A stretch of 5,735 nucleotides of DNA from Gemmatimonadaceae bacterium (GTDB taxonomy: Bacteria > Gemmatimonadota > Gemmatimonadetes > Gemmatimonadales > Gemmatimonadaceae): contig JACMLI010000161.1 of NCBI GenBank assembly GCA_014379705.1, positions 1 through 5,735 on the forward strand, written 5' to 3'. Under the pieces are notes generated by a model that saw nothing but the letters and a program-made list of their open reading frames with translations, searched no databases and was not told the DNA's origin. Below, piece by piece: positions 4,517 through 5,735 of the stretch; position 1 is the first letter of the stretch; every line of letters starts with the position of its first letter. A program made the translations under genes and the position numbers.

Positions 4517-5735
4517 ATGAACACGCTTTCGGGCCGCGAACTGGCGATCCAGGTCACCTACGTCCTGGCGTCCATCGCGTTCATCGTCGGCATCCGCGGG
4601 CTCACCCAGCCCGACAAGGCGCGGCGCGGCATCCAGATCGCCGCGATCGGCATGCTCCTGGCGATCATCGGGACGCTCGTCTCGGCGCAGATCCTGACCT
4701 ACACGTGGATCGCTGTCGGCCTCGCCATCGGCACGATCATCGGGTATCCGCTCGGCGTGAAGGTCCCGATGACCGCGATGCCGCAGCGCATCGCGATTGC
4801 GCAGACCTTCGGTGCCTCGGCCGCCACGCTGGTCGGCGTGGCCGAGTACCACCACGCGTACCACGGCAGCGAGTCGGGTGGCCTCAGCGCGTTCACGATG
4901 GGAGCGCTCGGACTCGAGGTGATGCTGGGCGCCCTCACCGTGTGCGGCAGTCTCATTGCCTTCGGCAAGCTGCAGGAGATCCTGCCGGGTCGTCCGATCA
5001 CGTTCAAGGGTCAGAACTTCGTGAACCTGGCGCTGGTGGTCGCGGCGGTGGTAATGCTCGTCGCCCTGATCCTCAACCCGGCCGATGCTCGCCTGTTCTA
5101 CGGCTTGATCGTGCTGGCGTCGATCATCGGGTTCTCGCTGGTGCTGCCGATCGGCGGTGCCGACATGCCGGTGGTGATCGCGCTGCTCAACTCGTACGCC
5201 GGCCTCGCCTCGGCGGCCACGGGCTTCGCGCTCGGCAACATGATCCTGATCATCTGCGGCGCGCTCGATGGCGCGTCGGGCGTGATCCTGTCGCTCCTGA
5301 TGAGCAAGGCGATGAATCGTTCCTTCCGCTCCGTGCTGTTCGGGGCCTTTGGGAGCGAGGGGGGATCGGCACCCACGGGGGGCACGGCCACCGGCACGGT
5401 GCGCTCGGTCTCGGTGGAAGACGCCGCCGTGCAGATCGCCTTCGCGCAGAAGGTCATCGTCGTGCCGGGCTACGGCATGGCGGTGGCGCAGGCGCAGCAC
5501 GCGCTCCGCGAAATGGGCGACAAACTCAGAGCGGAGGGCGTCGAGGTGAAGTACGCCATCCATCCGGTCGCCGGCCGGATGCCCGGCCACATGAACGTAC
5601 TGCTCGCCGAGGCCAACGTGCCCTACGACGAGGTCTTCGAGCTGGAGGACATCAATTCCGAATTCTCGACCGCCGACGTCGCCTTCGTCATCGGGGCCAA
5701 TGACGTGACCAACCCGGCCGCCAAGACCGACACCA
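4517..5735 (+). CDS. pntB: NAD(P)+ transhydrogenase subunit beta (3' end outside window)
   Basis: The frame is open from ATG 4517 to the window edge, 406 residues. By comparison with E. coli PntB (462 residues, from memory) about 55-60 residues are missing. Residues 1 to about 265 are the multi-helix membrane domain II; VPMTAMPQ (83-90), GGADMPVVIALLNSY (213-227) and MSKAMNRSF (262-270) are family landmarks. Asp216 and Asn225 correspond to E. coli Asp213 and Asn222, whereas the position of E. coli His91 is Gln96. After a Gly/Ser/Thr-rich linker (about 280-296) comes the NADP(H)-binding domain III: VVPGYGMAVAQAQ (315-327), IHPVAGRMPGHMNVLLAEANVPYD split around 348-371, and VIGANDVTNPAA (391-402). 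The Lys-Arg pair that contacts the NADP 2'-phosphate in E. coli would lie beyond the edge. The ATG is six bases after the pntAB stop, with only a weak AAGG upstream. It is the final visible gene of the operon; whether more genes follow cannot be seen. Confidence 0.96.
   Translation, partial: MNTLSGRELAIQVTYVLASIAFIVGIRGLTQPDKARRGIQIAAIGMLLAIIGTLVSAQILTYTWIAVGLAIGTIIGYPLGVKVPMTAMPQRIAIAQTFGASAATLVGVAEYHHAYHGSESGGLSAFTMGALGLEVMLGALTVCGSLIAFGKLQEILPGRPITFKGQNFVNLALVVAAVVMLVALILNPADARLFYGLIVLASIIGFSLVLPIGGADMPVVIALLNSYAGLASAATGFALGNMILIICGALDGASGVILSLLMSKAMNRSFRSVLFGAFGSEGGSAPTGGTATGTVRSVSVEDAAVQIAFAQKVIVVPGYGMAVAQAQHALREMGDKLRAEGVEVKYAIHPVAGRMPGHMNVLLAEANVPYDEVFELEDINSEFSTADVAFVIGANDVTNPAAKTDT

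Noticed and set aside
4187..5590. 467-codon open frame on the minus strand, opposite pntAB and pntB
   Set aside because: Its translation is dominated by Arg, Asp, His, Glu and Ala with no domain, and it lies opposite two secure transhydrogenase genes. Long antisense frames are expected where GC-rich codons leave few stops.
4705..5703. 332-codon + strand frame inside pntB
   Set aside because: It is the +1/+2 shadow of pntB: Arg/Gly/His-rich, no motif, while the frame from 4517 encodes an unmistakable PntB.

Overview
The window is GC-rich bacterial chromosome with every supportable gene on the + strand. The organism is inferred, not proven: high GC, secretion signals ending in AxA/AAQ-type sites, an aqualysin-like subtilase and short GTGGAC-type intergenic repeats together suggest a soil or aquatic Gram-negative-type bacterium, possibly Gemmatimonadota. 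There is no rRNA, tRNA, CRISPR array, transposase or recognisable phage gene.

Layout. (1) Bases 1-468 are the 3' end of a gene that starts outside the window; its product looks beta-rich and is unrecognised. (2) Bases 469-659 are non-coding and carry five exact copies of an 8-bp unit plus related GTGGAC repeats. (3) Bases 660-1235 encode a small exported protein with an NTF2/SnoaL-like appearance. (4) Bases 1236-1711 are a long non-coding gap with a second GTGGAC cluster, a 14-bp inverted repeat and two good hairpins, the last just upstream of the next gene. (5) Bases 1712-2911 encode a complete subtilisin-family (S8, proteinase K/aqualysin I type) protease with a lipoprotein signal, an I9 inhibitor propeptide, the Asp/His/Ser triad and the four aqualysin-type cysteines. 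(6) Bases 2912-3107 form a gap with a perfect 24-bp palindrome that could be a terminator or an operator. (7) Bases 3108-5735 hold the proton-translocating NAD(P)+ transhydrogenase operon in its three-gene form: pntAA (NAD(H)-binding domain I), pntAB (three-helix membrane piece) and pntB (membrane domain II plus NADP(H)-binding domain III), the last cut off by the window edge about 55-60 residues before its expected end.

How the genes relate. The three pnt genes are tightly packed (4-bp overlap, then a 6-bp gap) and make one membrane enzyme that couples proton entry to hydride transfer from NADH to NADP+, supplying NADPH. The upstream genes are separated by long repeat-bearing gaps and are probably transcribed independently; nothing links them functionally to the transhydrogenase.

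No undescribed multi-gene system is visible. The most distinctive signals are the 8-mer CGTTAGGC, which occurs four times, the GTGGAC repeat clusters that begin at the stop codons of two successive genes, and a subtilase whose lipid anchor sits on its removable propeptide.
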